5,722 nt of DNA from Methanosarcinales archaeon (GTDB lineage: Archaea > Halobacteriota > Methanosarcinia > Methanosarcinales > Methanogasteraceae), in contig DAOVGO010000202.1 in NCBI GenBank assembly GCA_030672345.1, forward strand, positions 1 to 5,722, given 5' to 3'. The translations under genes were made by a program, and so were the position numbers. The notes below the pieces were generated by a model. It worked only from the letters and a program-made list of their open reading frames with translations, had not been told where the DNA came from and searched no databases. Positions 1 through 5,561 of this stretch are shown here, one piece after another; positions within the stretch are counted from its first letter, which is position 1; every line of letters begins with the position of its first letter.

Positions 1-678
1 TGCGTCAGGACGAACTGCCTGCTTGCCAGAGACGGGATCGGAGATGGTGACCCCGCCGATGTGGGGCAGGCGGTCAGGAGAGCAAACGTCTGCATCAAAG
101 ACGCAAACCAGATCATAAGGGAGATGTTCAGGGAACTGCGCGAGTACCGGGCTGGTACAGTAGCACTGAGCGGAACCGGCACGTTATCGGCAGAAGGCTC
201 TGGAACCGCTCTTGTCAGGGGCGAGATCGAGATGCAGCTTGCGGCAGACGCGGGCTCGCTCTCGGTCTGTGACCGCGCTGGCGACATGGAGATTGCGGTC
301 ACTGGAGACGGCACCAGATCAGAGGACGGCTCGATCGTGGTCTACACCGGATTTAACGGCAGTGCGGCGATCACAGGCAGCGACGTGGTCGTGACGATCA
401 CCGGAACCGAAATCGATCTCACCGTGGACGGTACTGGAACTGCAATTCTCATCGGAACCGGATCGTACGAGGTTACAGATGGGCGGTCTGGCGAGTGGCG
501 CAACCCTGATCTGGTGAAATCGGGACCAGTGGTCGTGAGCGAAACAGCGGTCGAGAGTGAAGGCGACGACGGAAGCGGAGACGAAGCTGGAAGCGAAGCA
601 GAGGATGGAAGCGAGAGTGAAGCCGAAGACGGAACTGACACTGGAAACGAAACCGCAGACACAGGCGAGGAGGTGTGA
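1..678 (+). CDS. Secreted/surface beta-repeat protein with acidic tail (5' partial)
   Basis: The frame is open from the first base of the window to the TGA at 676-678, giving 225 visible residues. No start codon here has a ribosome binding site (the GTG at 61 has none), so the true start, and probably a signal peptide, lies upstream. Three parts can be seen. Residues about 20-50 look helical and charged (around QAVRRAN and MFRELREYR). Residues about 53-160 are a Gly/Thr/Val-rich stretch with recurring GTGT, GSGT, TGDGT, DGTGT and GTGSYEV motifs roughly every 8-10 residues, which suggests stacked beta strands. Residues 185-225 are a disordered tail with 18 Asp/Glu and no Lys/Arg. I recall similar Gly-Ser/Thr beta-repeat exported proteins from methanogens, but no function is known to me. 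The next gene starts one base after the stop, so they are surely co-transcribed. A structural or cell-envelope role is inference. Confidence 0.75.
   Translation, partial: CVRTNCLLARDGIGDGDPADVGQAVRRANVCIKDANQIIREMFRELREYRAGTVALSGTGTLSAEGSGTALVRGEIEMQLAADAGSLSVCDRAGDMEIAVTGDGTRSEDGSIVVYTGFNGSAAITGSDVVVTITGTEIDLTVDGTGTAILIGTGSYEVTDGRSGEWRNPDLVKSGPVVVSETAVESEGDDGSGDEAGSEAEDGSESEAEDGTDTGNETADTGEEV
553..675 (+). repeat. Acidic low-complexity tail-coding tract
   Basis: This purine-rich tract encodes a 41-residue Glu/Asp/Gly/Ser/Thr tail with short imperfect repeats; the unit SEAEDG occurs twice (SEAEDGS, SEAEDGT) with synonymous differences. It is a low-complexity segment inside the gene, not a mobile repeat. 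The strong strand bias also keeps complementary-strand frames open by chance, which explains long antisense ORFs here. Confidence 0.7.
668..675 (+). promoter_or_regulatory. Ribosome binding site of the small lipoprotein gene
   Basis: AGGAGGTG is a full match to the complement of the 3' end of archaeal 16S rRNA and lies 4 bases before the ATG at 680. It sits inside the last codons of the upstream gene. It decides the start at 680 over the in-frame ATG at 557, which would add an extension read out of frame through the upstream gene. Confidence 0.9.
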
Positions 679-679
679 G

Positions 680-943
680 ATGAACGTCAGATACGTAGTC
701 CTGGTGCTCCTTCTGGCAGGAACCGTGCTCTCTGGGTGCGTCGATGAGAAACCGGAGAGCTCGGTGCCAGACACACCGCCGGAGTCGGACGAGGCTCAGG
801 TGATGGACATAGCATCCAGCGAATTCGCGGAACTCGAGTTTGAGGATCTGGAGCGCGAACTTGCGGAACTTGAGGCGATGCTTGACGAGATCGACACCGA
901 GAGTGACCTGTTGGCTGAGGTAGACGAATCAATGTTTACCTGA
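680..943 (+). CDS. Small, highly acidic lipoprotein
   Basis: The 87-residue product begins with a lipoprotein signal peptide: N-terminal Arg4, a hydrophobic core VVLVLLLAGTV, then the lipobox L17-S18-G19-C20. Cys20 is expected to be lipidated after cleavage, which would tether the protein to the outer face of the membrane. The 67 residues after the Cys include 25 Asp/Glu against one Lys and one Arg. The first half is a Pro/Ser/Glu linker; the second half (about residues 48-87) is an amphipathic, probably helical segment with Leu/Phe spaced 3-4 apart (FAELEFEDLERELAELEAML), suggesting a short coiled coil or partner-binding helix. The perfect Shine-Dalgarno at 668-675 and the signal peptide fix the start. 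It lies one base after the beta-repeat gene, so the two products probably act together at the cell surface (inference). I do not recognise a named family. Confidence 0.85.
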   Translation: MNVRYVVLVLLLAGTVLSGCVDEKPESSVPDTPPESDEAQVMDIASSEFAELEFEDLERELAELEAMLDEIDTESDLLAEVDESMFT

Positions 944-1014
944 AAGCCTCCTCTCTTTTTTTGGTGCTTCTCCACCTTTGCTGAGATGATAGGGAGATTG
1001 GGCGTTTCATGTTC
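944..1014. other. Convergent intergenic gap
   Basis: Seventy-one bases separate the ends of two converging transcription units. The + strand carries the T7 tract. On the - strand I see no comparable T run or convincing hairpin after the endonuclease-V-like gene, so its 3' end is not visible here. Confidence 0.6.
956..962 (+). terminator. T-tract terminator of the surface-protein operon
   Basis: A run of seven T follows the pyrimidine stretch CCTCCTCTC starting 4 bases after the lipoprotein stop codon. Archaeal RNA polymerase terminates at such U-rich tracts without needing a strong hairpin. The position, just after the last gene of the unit and in a convergent gap, supports the call. Confidence 0.6.
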
Positions 1015-1344
1015 TCAAACCTCACATTCGCACCCCCGTTCCCGGAGGATCCGGACCTGTTCCTCGTACGAAGTGATAAACTCGGTCTGTTCTGCATCTC
1101 CTGTCGCAAGCCTTGCATCAAGGGGCGTATGATGCTTGTAGCCTCGATTCGTCATCTCCTCGACCAGTTTCTCGTGCCTAATATAGAGGGCTCTCAGTCT
1201 CCCCTTCCAGCGCAGGGTCTCAGGATGGTTCGAGTACGCTTTCTTGTTATTGGTTATTATCGACCACATAGCATGAAGCTCCCTGTGCTCGCCAAGCAGA
1301 TGGTTGCGGCATAATTTATTGGGGGGTATGTCCCAGATTCTCAT
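1015..1344 (-). CDS. T4 endonuclease V (Pyr_excise) family protein, putative pyrimidine-dimer DNA glycosylase
   Basis: The 109-residue protein begins MRIWDIPPNK and carries H15-L16 and the block G18-E19-H20-R21-E22-L23, which lines up with the T4 endonuclease V segment HLMAEYREL. E22 matches the catalytic Glu23 of T4, and R21 and E19 match Arg22 and Glu20. A later stretch, PETLRWKGR to the helix around RHEKLVEEMTNRGY (about residues 41-69), fits the prokaryotic branch of the family. T4 endonuclease V removes UV-induced cyclobutane pyrimidine dimers using the alpha-amino group of Thr2 and then cuts the backbone. This protein has Arg at position 2 and is about 30 residues shorter than the phage enzyme, lacking its aromatic C-terminal tail, so activity on dimers is not assured. 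The start ATG overlaps the stop of the preceding amidohydrolase-GNAT gene as ATGA, indicating translational coupling; only a weak GAGG lies upstream. Confidence 0.8.
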   Translation of the reverse strand: MRIWDIPPNKLCRNHLLGEHRELHAMWSIITNNKKAYSNHPETLRWKGRLRALYIRHEKLVEEMTNRGYKHHTPLDARLATGDAEQTEFITSYEEQVRILRERGCECEV

Positions 1345-2996
1345 AAACTTGCCCTCAAACCGGTTTTTTCAAAGTACATGACACCATCTTCCTCCTTTAC
1401 CACTGAAAATCCGTTTCTGCGATAGAGATTGATTGCACCCTTCAGCCGCACGTCCGTCTTGAGTATAACCGTTGAATAGTTATCCTCTGCAAATTTCAAA
1501 GCTCGGGTGAAGAGTGCTCTCCCGAAGCCTCTTCCTCTGAAGTCCTTTCTTACATAGATGCGCTTTATCTCGCATTTCTTATCATCGATCCGCCTCACAG
1601 CACTCGTACCTATAATCTTGCCATCCACAACCCCTATGTAGAAGATTCCACGGTTCTGCAGGTAATACCCCTCGATATTACCCAGATCAAAGTCCTTTGC
1701 AGGATCATACTCAAAACCCTCCTCGTTTAACACTCCCAAAACCAGTTCCTTCACCGCATCGGTCGCATCGGTCCGGGATCCGGGGAATATTTCGATTTTC
1801 ATCATCGAATAGCCCTCCGGATCATTCAGGAAGTCGAGTACGATCGTTTGCAGGATCTCTGTGCCTGTCATGAGCACGTCCTCGTCGATATCGAACCTGC
1901 TCGAATGGTTGCCCTCTACGATCCCTTTTTTCACATTCCTCGTCCCGAGCAGGAGATATGTGCCTGGCACCCTCTCAAGATAGAACGCGAAATCCTCGGA
2001 TCCGAAGATCGGTTCAGCCTCACAATCGACCAGAGGGAACTTTTTCTGTAGTGCGGCACCCACAGTTTCCGTAAATGCTCTATCGTTCACGAGCACCGGG
2101 TAGCCATGGAGTACATCGAGATCGTACGCCGGAAGGTCAGCGACCCCGTCTTTCCTGTACGCATCCATCAGGGCATCAAGCGTCTGCTCAATCGTTCCCT
2201 CGATCGTCTCTGTGTCGTGATCATCAAACGTGCGGAAGCTTCCGAGCATATCCACCTCATCCGGCGTCCTGTTGAACTGTGCACCCCCGTTTATCCTGCC
2301 GACGCCGAGAACGTACCCTGTCTGCTCGATTCTGCTCCTGACCCGGGCATTAATGGTGCGGATGAAATCCGACGCGATGAGGATCGGATCGATGCAGTCC
2401 TCTGGATTGGAATGATGCCCGCCTTTCCCGGTGATCTTTATGGAGAATACGTTTGCGCTTGCCATGAACCTGCCCGGTCGAAACGCGATTCTTCCGAGAT
2501 CGATGTAACCAAAGATATGCATCCCGATGATCGCGTCCACACCGTCGAGTCCATTTTCCGCGATCACCCGTGCGGCACCCCCTGGCGGCTGCTCTTCAGC
2601 GGGCTGAAAGATCAGTCTGACGCTTCCGGGCAGACTCTCGCGCATCTCCTGAAGGATGCGTGCGGCACCGAGAACCATTGCGATATGCCCGTCGTGCCCG
2701 CAGGCATGCATGATGCCAGCGTTTTCTGAGATGTAATCCCTGTTCAGCGCGGTCGGCTCTTCTGATACCTCGAGCGCATCGATATCGCTCCTGAGCGCGA
2801 TGCAAGGACGCGGCGCACGTCCGTGGATCGTTGCGGCAACTCCGGTCCCGGCTATCTTTTCAGGTTCGATCCCGAGGTCGTTTAAGGTTTTTATGATCTT
2901 CTCCTGCGTTTTGAACTCCTTGAAACTCAGTTCAGGTTCCCTGTGGAATTCACGCCTGAGCCGGATGATCCAGTCTTTGAGAGTGGGATGGGTCAT
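1341..2996 (-). CDS. Fused M20D amidohydrolase / GNAT N-acetyltransferase
   Basis: A 551-residue cytosolic protein with no signal peptide. Residues 1-397 form a complete M20 family subfamily D amidohydrolase (hippurate / N-acyl-amino-acid hydrolase type), about the usual length. The metal-binding motif C99-G-H101-D102 lies in HACGHDGH, followed by E134-E135 in PAEEQ, H160, the dimerisation-lid motif near H194-H195 with D203-P204, GSEDF (332-336) and H364 in NHSS. Members hydrolyse the amide bond of N-acyl amino acids or related substrates using a divalent-metal centre. Residues 398-551 are a GNAT acyltransferase: acetyl-CoA loop R487-G-R-G-F-G492 preceded by IKRIYV, and the C-terminal motif LYRRNGF (524-530). 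The start at 2996 has AGAGGA 7 bases upstream. The frame is uninterrupted across the junction, but M398-M399 have their own Shine-Dalgarno. The pairing suggests removal and transfer of acyl groups on related small amines or amino acids; the substrate cannot be read from sequence. Confidence 0.9.
   Translation of the reverse strand: MTHPTLKDWIIRLRREFHREPELSFKEFKTQEKIIKTLNDLGIEPEKIAGTGVAATIHGRAPRPCIALRSDIDALEVSEEPTALNRDYISENAGIMHACGHDGHIAMVLGAARILQEMRESLPGSVRLIFQPAEEQPPGGAARVIAENGLDGVDAIIGMHIFGYIDLGRIAFRPGRFMASANVFSIKITGKGGHHSNPEDCIDPILIASDFIRTINARVRSRIEQTGYVLGVGRINGGAQFNRTPDEVDMLGSFRTFDDHDTETIEGTIEQTLDALMDAYRKDGVADLPAYDLDVLHGYPVLVNDRAFTETVGAALQKKFPLVDCEAEPIFGSEDFAFYLERVPGTYLLLGTRNVKKGIVEGNHSSRFDIDEDVLMTGTEILQTIVLDFLNDPEGYSMMKIEIFPGSRTDATDAVKELVLGVLNEEGFEYDPAKDFDLGNIEGYYLQNRGIFYIGVVDGKIIGTSAVRRIDDKKCEIKRIYVRKDFRGRGFGRALFTRALKFAEDNYSTVILKTDVRLKGAINLYRRNGFSVVKEEDGVMYFEKTGLRASL
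1813..1818 (-). promoter_or_regulatory. Internal ribosome binding site at the M20/GNAT junction
   Basis: On the - strand GGAGGG lies 7 bases before the in-frame ATGATG coding for M398-M399, exactly where the GNAT domain begins. Spacing and strength equal those of genuine starts in this window. It could drive separate production of a free GNAT protein (1341-1805), or be a relic of two formerly separate genes. Gly/Glu codons here (PEGYS) can give such a match by chance. Confidence 0.5.
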
Positions 2997-3003
2997 GTTT
3001 GTT

Positions 3004-3009
3004 TCCTCT
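3004..3009 (-). promoter_or_regulatory. Ribosome binding site of the amidohydrolase-GNAT gene
   Basis: AGAGGA on the - strand, 7 bases before the ATG at 2996, supports that start. It also agrees with where homology to M20D enzymes begins (KDWIIRLRREFHREPELSF). Confidence 0.65.
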
Positions 3010-3401
3010 GGACTTTGGTCTGGGTTTTGGGTTTTGGTGAATTGCGCAAGTTGCGTATGGTCGTTTTCCGAGACTTAATTTCTTCTGTCAGTTGAAATAA
3101 CAGTACGTGTCCAGGATTGTCTTGTGGTAAATCGGCACCGACTGCGCAGAAGCCCGGCGCCAATGGGCGAGCAGCAATAGAAGGAAATGGTGGAGTCAGT
3201 GTAAATCTGTGTCTAAAAATTTTGGCTCTCTGATATCTCGCGTGGCAGTGGACCAAAACTTCGTCAAATCAGAGACTTTTTAATTTTTTCTGGTCGAGTC
3301 GAAAAATTCCAAAAACAAGTCATACAGGAGACAGATATTCCAAACATTCTCCCCAAACAACGGAAAACAATACCTGAAATTTGCAAACTGATCCAAATCT
3401 C

Positions 3402-3425
3402 AATAAAAATGGGGAGTTTAATCCC
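3402..3425 (-). terminator. Terminator of the secreted hydrolase gene
   Basis: Just after the stop codon (3428-3430), the - strand reads GGGA, a six-base loop, TCCC, then CATTTTT. The 4-bp stem is short, but followed by a T5 tract it fits a termination signal at the expected place. Confidence 0.45.
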
Positions 3426-3427
3426 AT

Positions 3428-5449
3428 TCATGGTAGGTGGTCCAGGTAATCATAGATCAGAGTCTTCAGATCGTCTCTGCTGATTACTGTCCCGATAGGT
3501 GGTTTTAGATAGTCGTATATTGCAGTCTTCAGCTCGTCCCTGTCTATGTATCCATTGCCGTTGGCGTCGTAGCGAGCTATCGGACCCCAGCTCGTCTCTG
3601 TCAGCTCAATTTCTCTTAGCGCACCATGTACTTCGTGATGTTCATATATTTCAACCATCCACCCATCAACGTAATACGTTCCAGGTGGCACTGGAATCCC
3701 ATCGTCATCAACCCGATTCCAAATACCGTTGAGCAACACCTTTGTTTCACCATGATCTATTGGTACCTCTGCTATGTGCCAAAAACATACTAAGGGACAG
3801 TCGTAAACAGGCATTACTGTCTCGTCGATTACACTAAAATCAGCGAGGCATGTGCTATTATTCCATTCACAGTACCCGAAGACCAGAGTTACATCAGGGC
3901 CATTGTTTGTAACTGTTATTACTACGTTTACGGGTTCCCCTGAGCGGTATATATCCTTGTCCGTTGTGACATTGACGACAAGGTTTGCAGGAACCTTGCA
4001 GTACCTCCAGTCTGTAATGCTGACACCGTCATCGTCTGTAACAGTGCAGGAAACAAGATACGTTCCCGGCTCGGCATAGGTGTGCGAGGGTGATGACCCT
4101 GTTGAGGTCTGACCATCGCCGAAGTTCCATTCGATATCGGCGATGGTCCCATCCGCGTCGTTTGTTATTAACTCAAAGTCCACCGTGAACCCATGGGGGA
4201 ATGCATTGAAGAACATAAGGGGTGCCCTGTTGTCGCTTTCACGATTGTCAAGACAATCAAGCAAACTGTAGGCATCGTTTGCCATCTGGTGTTCGATGCG
4301 GGTCATCTCGGCGACTGATGGAACTCCCTCAGCACGCCAGTGGGGCAAGAACGTGTTAACGACCACGTCAAATATATGAGCCTCAACCGGAAAAGTACTC
4401 GCTTGCGTAGTCGCCTCGTTTCCCTTGCTATAGAGAGACTTTGCACGGTCGTACATGTCGCCGCTGCGGAGACACTGCGGGATGTTGGAAACTTTTACCC
4501 ATGTCGGAACTGCAATACCATAATTTGTTTGCCCCAAAATGACCCACATAGTAGCCAACGCAGGATCTTCATACGAAGCAACGCCATGCACAGCTATCGC
4601 CGACCTGGTTGTACTTCTTGAAATTGTTGAATAAGTTCGTCCGGGACCATAGCGCACAAACTCGAAATCGTTCGCATAGTCGTTACCCTGAGTAATCGTT
4701 CTGGCGCTTAGTTCATCGATACCGACCAATCCTTTTACGTTGTACGTGCCACTATTATCGCGGCCGCCTATGCTCGTATCGTCAGTCCCGTCCGATCTCT
4801 GATGAAACTCGTTGGCACGAACGACAAAACCACGAAGACCCTGTGCCTCACGGTCAGGGTCCATGCTGTCGTACTCCCAGACCCAGTCAGCCCTGTTAAC
4901 TTCAAATATGATGGCATCTCCATCTGTGTCAATGAAGGGGAAACAGCCTGATGCGCTGCATGTACCTGCGTTGACTTCTGAGTGAATGTAATTTCTGATC
5001 TGATCAAGGCTATCGTAGTTTTTCAGGATATGCCGCTGAAATAACGAGTTGGGGGCGTCTCCCTCGGTAAGTTTAACCAATGAATTTCCCGTAGCCACCC
5101 CAGCCTCGTTCAGTCCCATAAATATACCTCCGCCCTCGCTGCGCACGCCAATGTAATCATAAGGAACGCCTGCGGTATAACAAAGCTGCTGACGTTGAGG
5201 TTTGTCGCTAGAGACATCACGGACCTTCCAGAGAATGGGGCGACCGTCTGCAGTCACGTATCCATTGGCCACACCGATGGTACAACCCTCTGAAGTCACC
5301 TCGCCTTCACTTCCTCCGGCGTTCTCGTTAATGGCAGCGCAAATGCCGCCAGTCAGTCCTGCAAGCGCAAGCAGCGCGACCGATGCGATGAGCATGGTTG
5401 CTGCGATAACTCCTGCAGTCGTTCTATCGTTACTGTTGTTTCTATCCAT
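3428..5449 (-). CDS. Secreted Ntn-type hydrolase (C45/choloylglycine-hydrolase-like) with PKD, BsuPI-like and EF-hand/dockerin-like modules
   Basis: A 673-residue exported protein. Residues about 13-40 are a hydrophobic signal sequence or anchor. The catalytic domain (about 56-400) opens with G55-C56-T57 and TADGRPILWKVRD (66-78), then MGLNEAGVATGNS (111-123). This pattern fits N-terminal-nucleophile linear-amide hydrolases related to penicillin acyltransferase and choloylglycine hydrolase, in which a Cys freed by processing attacks the amide; Cys56 is the candidate and the substrate is unknown. Residues about 405-486 are a PKD domain (WNFGDG 441-446, HTY, PGTY, TVTDDDG). Residues about 489-612 resemble the BsuPI fold (YRSGEPVNVVITVTN, GIPVPPGTYYVDG). 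The end holds an EF-hand loop (D628, N630, N632, D636, E639) and two similar helices, RDELKTAIYDYL and RDDLKTLIYDYL. Twelve Cys after the anchor and sequons N493 and N531 suit an extracellular protein. GGGAGGT 8 bases upstream fixes the start. Confidence 0.8.
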   Translation of the reverse strand: MDRNNSNDRTTAGVIAATMLIASVALLALAGLTGGICAAINENAGGSEGEVTSEGCTIGVANGYVTADGRPILWKVRDVSSDKPQRQQLCYTAGVPYDYIGVRSEGGGIFMGLNEAGVATGNSLVKLTEGDAPNSLFQRHILKNYDSLDQIRNYIHSEVNAGTCSASGCFPFIDTDGDAIIFEVNRADWVWEYDSMDPDREAQGLRGFVVRANEFHQRSDGTDDTSIGGRDNSGTYNVKGLVGIDELSARTITQGNDYANDFEFVRYGPGRTYSTISRSTTRSAIAVHGVASYEDPALATMWVILGQTNYGIAVPTWVKVSNIPQCLRSGDMYDRAKSLYSKGNEATTQASTFPVEAHIFDVVVNTFLPHWRAEGVPSVAEMTRIEHQMANDAYSLLDCLDNRESDNRAPLMFFNAFPHGFTVDFELITNDADGTIADIEWNFGDGQTSTGSSPSHTYAEPGTYLVSCTVTDDDGVSITDWRYCKVPANLVVNVTTDKDIYRSGEPVNVVITVTNNGPDVTLVFGYCEWNNSTCLADFSVIDETVMPVYDCPLVCFWHIAEVPIDHGETKVLLNGIWNRVDDDGIPVPPGTYYVDGWMVEIYEHHEVHGALREIELTETSWGPIARYDANGNGYIDRDELKTAIYDYLKPPIGTVISRDDLKTLIYDYLDHLP
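3434..3584 (-). repeat. C-terminal module repeat, copy 1
   Basis: This stretch encodes the EF-hand/dockerin-like end of the large secreted protein. It matches 5565-5715 in the same orientation (offset 2131) at 148 of 151 bases by my alignment. The core 3442-3584 differs at one base only (3572), which changes an Arg codon from CGC to CGA. Similarity stops abruptly on both sides. Confidence 0.95.
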
Positions 5450-5561
5450 GTTGTTGAACCTCCCAAATTTGTGTTTCAGTCGCTACCTGCGCCGCAGTGA
5501 TGCGGGGGCTGCCCAATCTCCGCGCAAGGTTAAGAGCCGCGGCACGGGCTTGCGCCACTTT
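5450..5561 (-). other. Intergenic spacer between two same-module genes, with an inverted repeat
   Basis: One hundred and twelve bases separate the stop of the upstream partial gene from the large hydrolase start. The spacer is GC-rich in its middle and contains the 7-bp inverted repeat GCGCAAG (5522-5528) / CTTGCGC (5549-5555), enclosing the palindrome GCCGCGGC. It begins 6 bases after the upstream stop codon, but no T run follows, so it could be an RNA hairpin at a 3' end, a processing site, or chance. I see no clear TATA box, so both genes may share a transcript. Confidence 0.4.
5458..5464 (-). promoter_or_regulatory. Ribosome binding site of the secreted hydrolase gene
   Basis: GGGAGGT on the - strand lies 8 bases before the ATG at 5449. 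It supports this start, which also gives the expected charged N-terminus ahead of the hydrophobic segment. Confidence 0.85.

Larger units (their letters stand above)
2997..3427. other. Intergenic region without a convincing gene
   Basis: This 431-base stretch separates the large secreted protein gene from the amidohydrolase-GNAT gene, both read leftwards. Next to 3427 is a hairpin with a T run; further on, T5 tracts on the - strand (complements of 3302-3306 and 3311-3315) could act as back-up terminators. A-rich sequence on the - strand around 3276-3290 is the best place for a promoter, but I cannot name a clear BRE/TATA pair. The leader close to the amidohydrolase contains the palindrome TTGCGCAA (3042-3049), followed by a second TTGCG, and the G/T repeat GGGTTTTGGGTTTTGG (3022-3037, + strand). 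A TTG-started frame on the - strand (2993-3256) exists but has no ribosome binding site or recognisable protein features. Confidence 0.6.

Noticed and set aside
557..679. In-frame 5' extension of the lipoprotein gene starting at ATG 557
   Set aside because: The lipoprotein signal peptide begins at 680 with a perfect ribosome binding site, and the extension would be a highly charged out-of-frame reading of the upstream gene's tail.
319..774. 151-residue open frame on the - strand, and a nested one at 342-662
   Set aside because: They lie antisense to the beta-repeat and lipoprotein genes. The purine-rich acidic tract keeps the complement free of stops, and the translations are Ser/Val/Pro-rich with no recognisable protein features or ribosome binding site.
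1009..1314. 101-residue open frame on the + strand
   Set aside because: It is antisense to the endonuclease-V-like gene, which has clear family motifs.
2106..2729. 207-residue open frame on the + strand
   Set aside because: It is antisense to the well-supported M20D domain, whose catalytic motifs are intact, and its translation has no recognisable features.
2993..3256. 87-residue TTG-started frame on the - strand ending in an ATGA overlap with the amidohydrolase gene
   Set aside because: There is no ribosome binding site, the start is rare, the composition is not protein-like in its second half, and I recognise no homology. The overlap with the next start looks fortuitous.
5522..5555. Inverted repeat as a classical intrinsic terminator
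   Set aside because: No T run follows on the - strand and the loop is 20 bases, so the evidence is too weak to call it a terminator.
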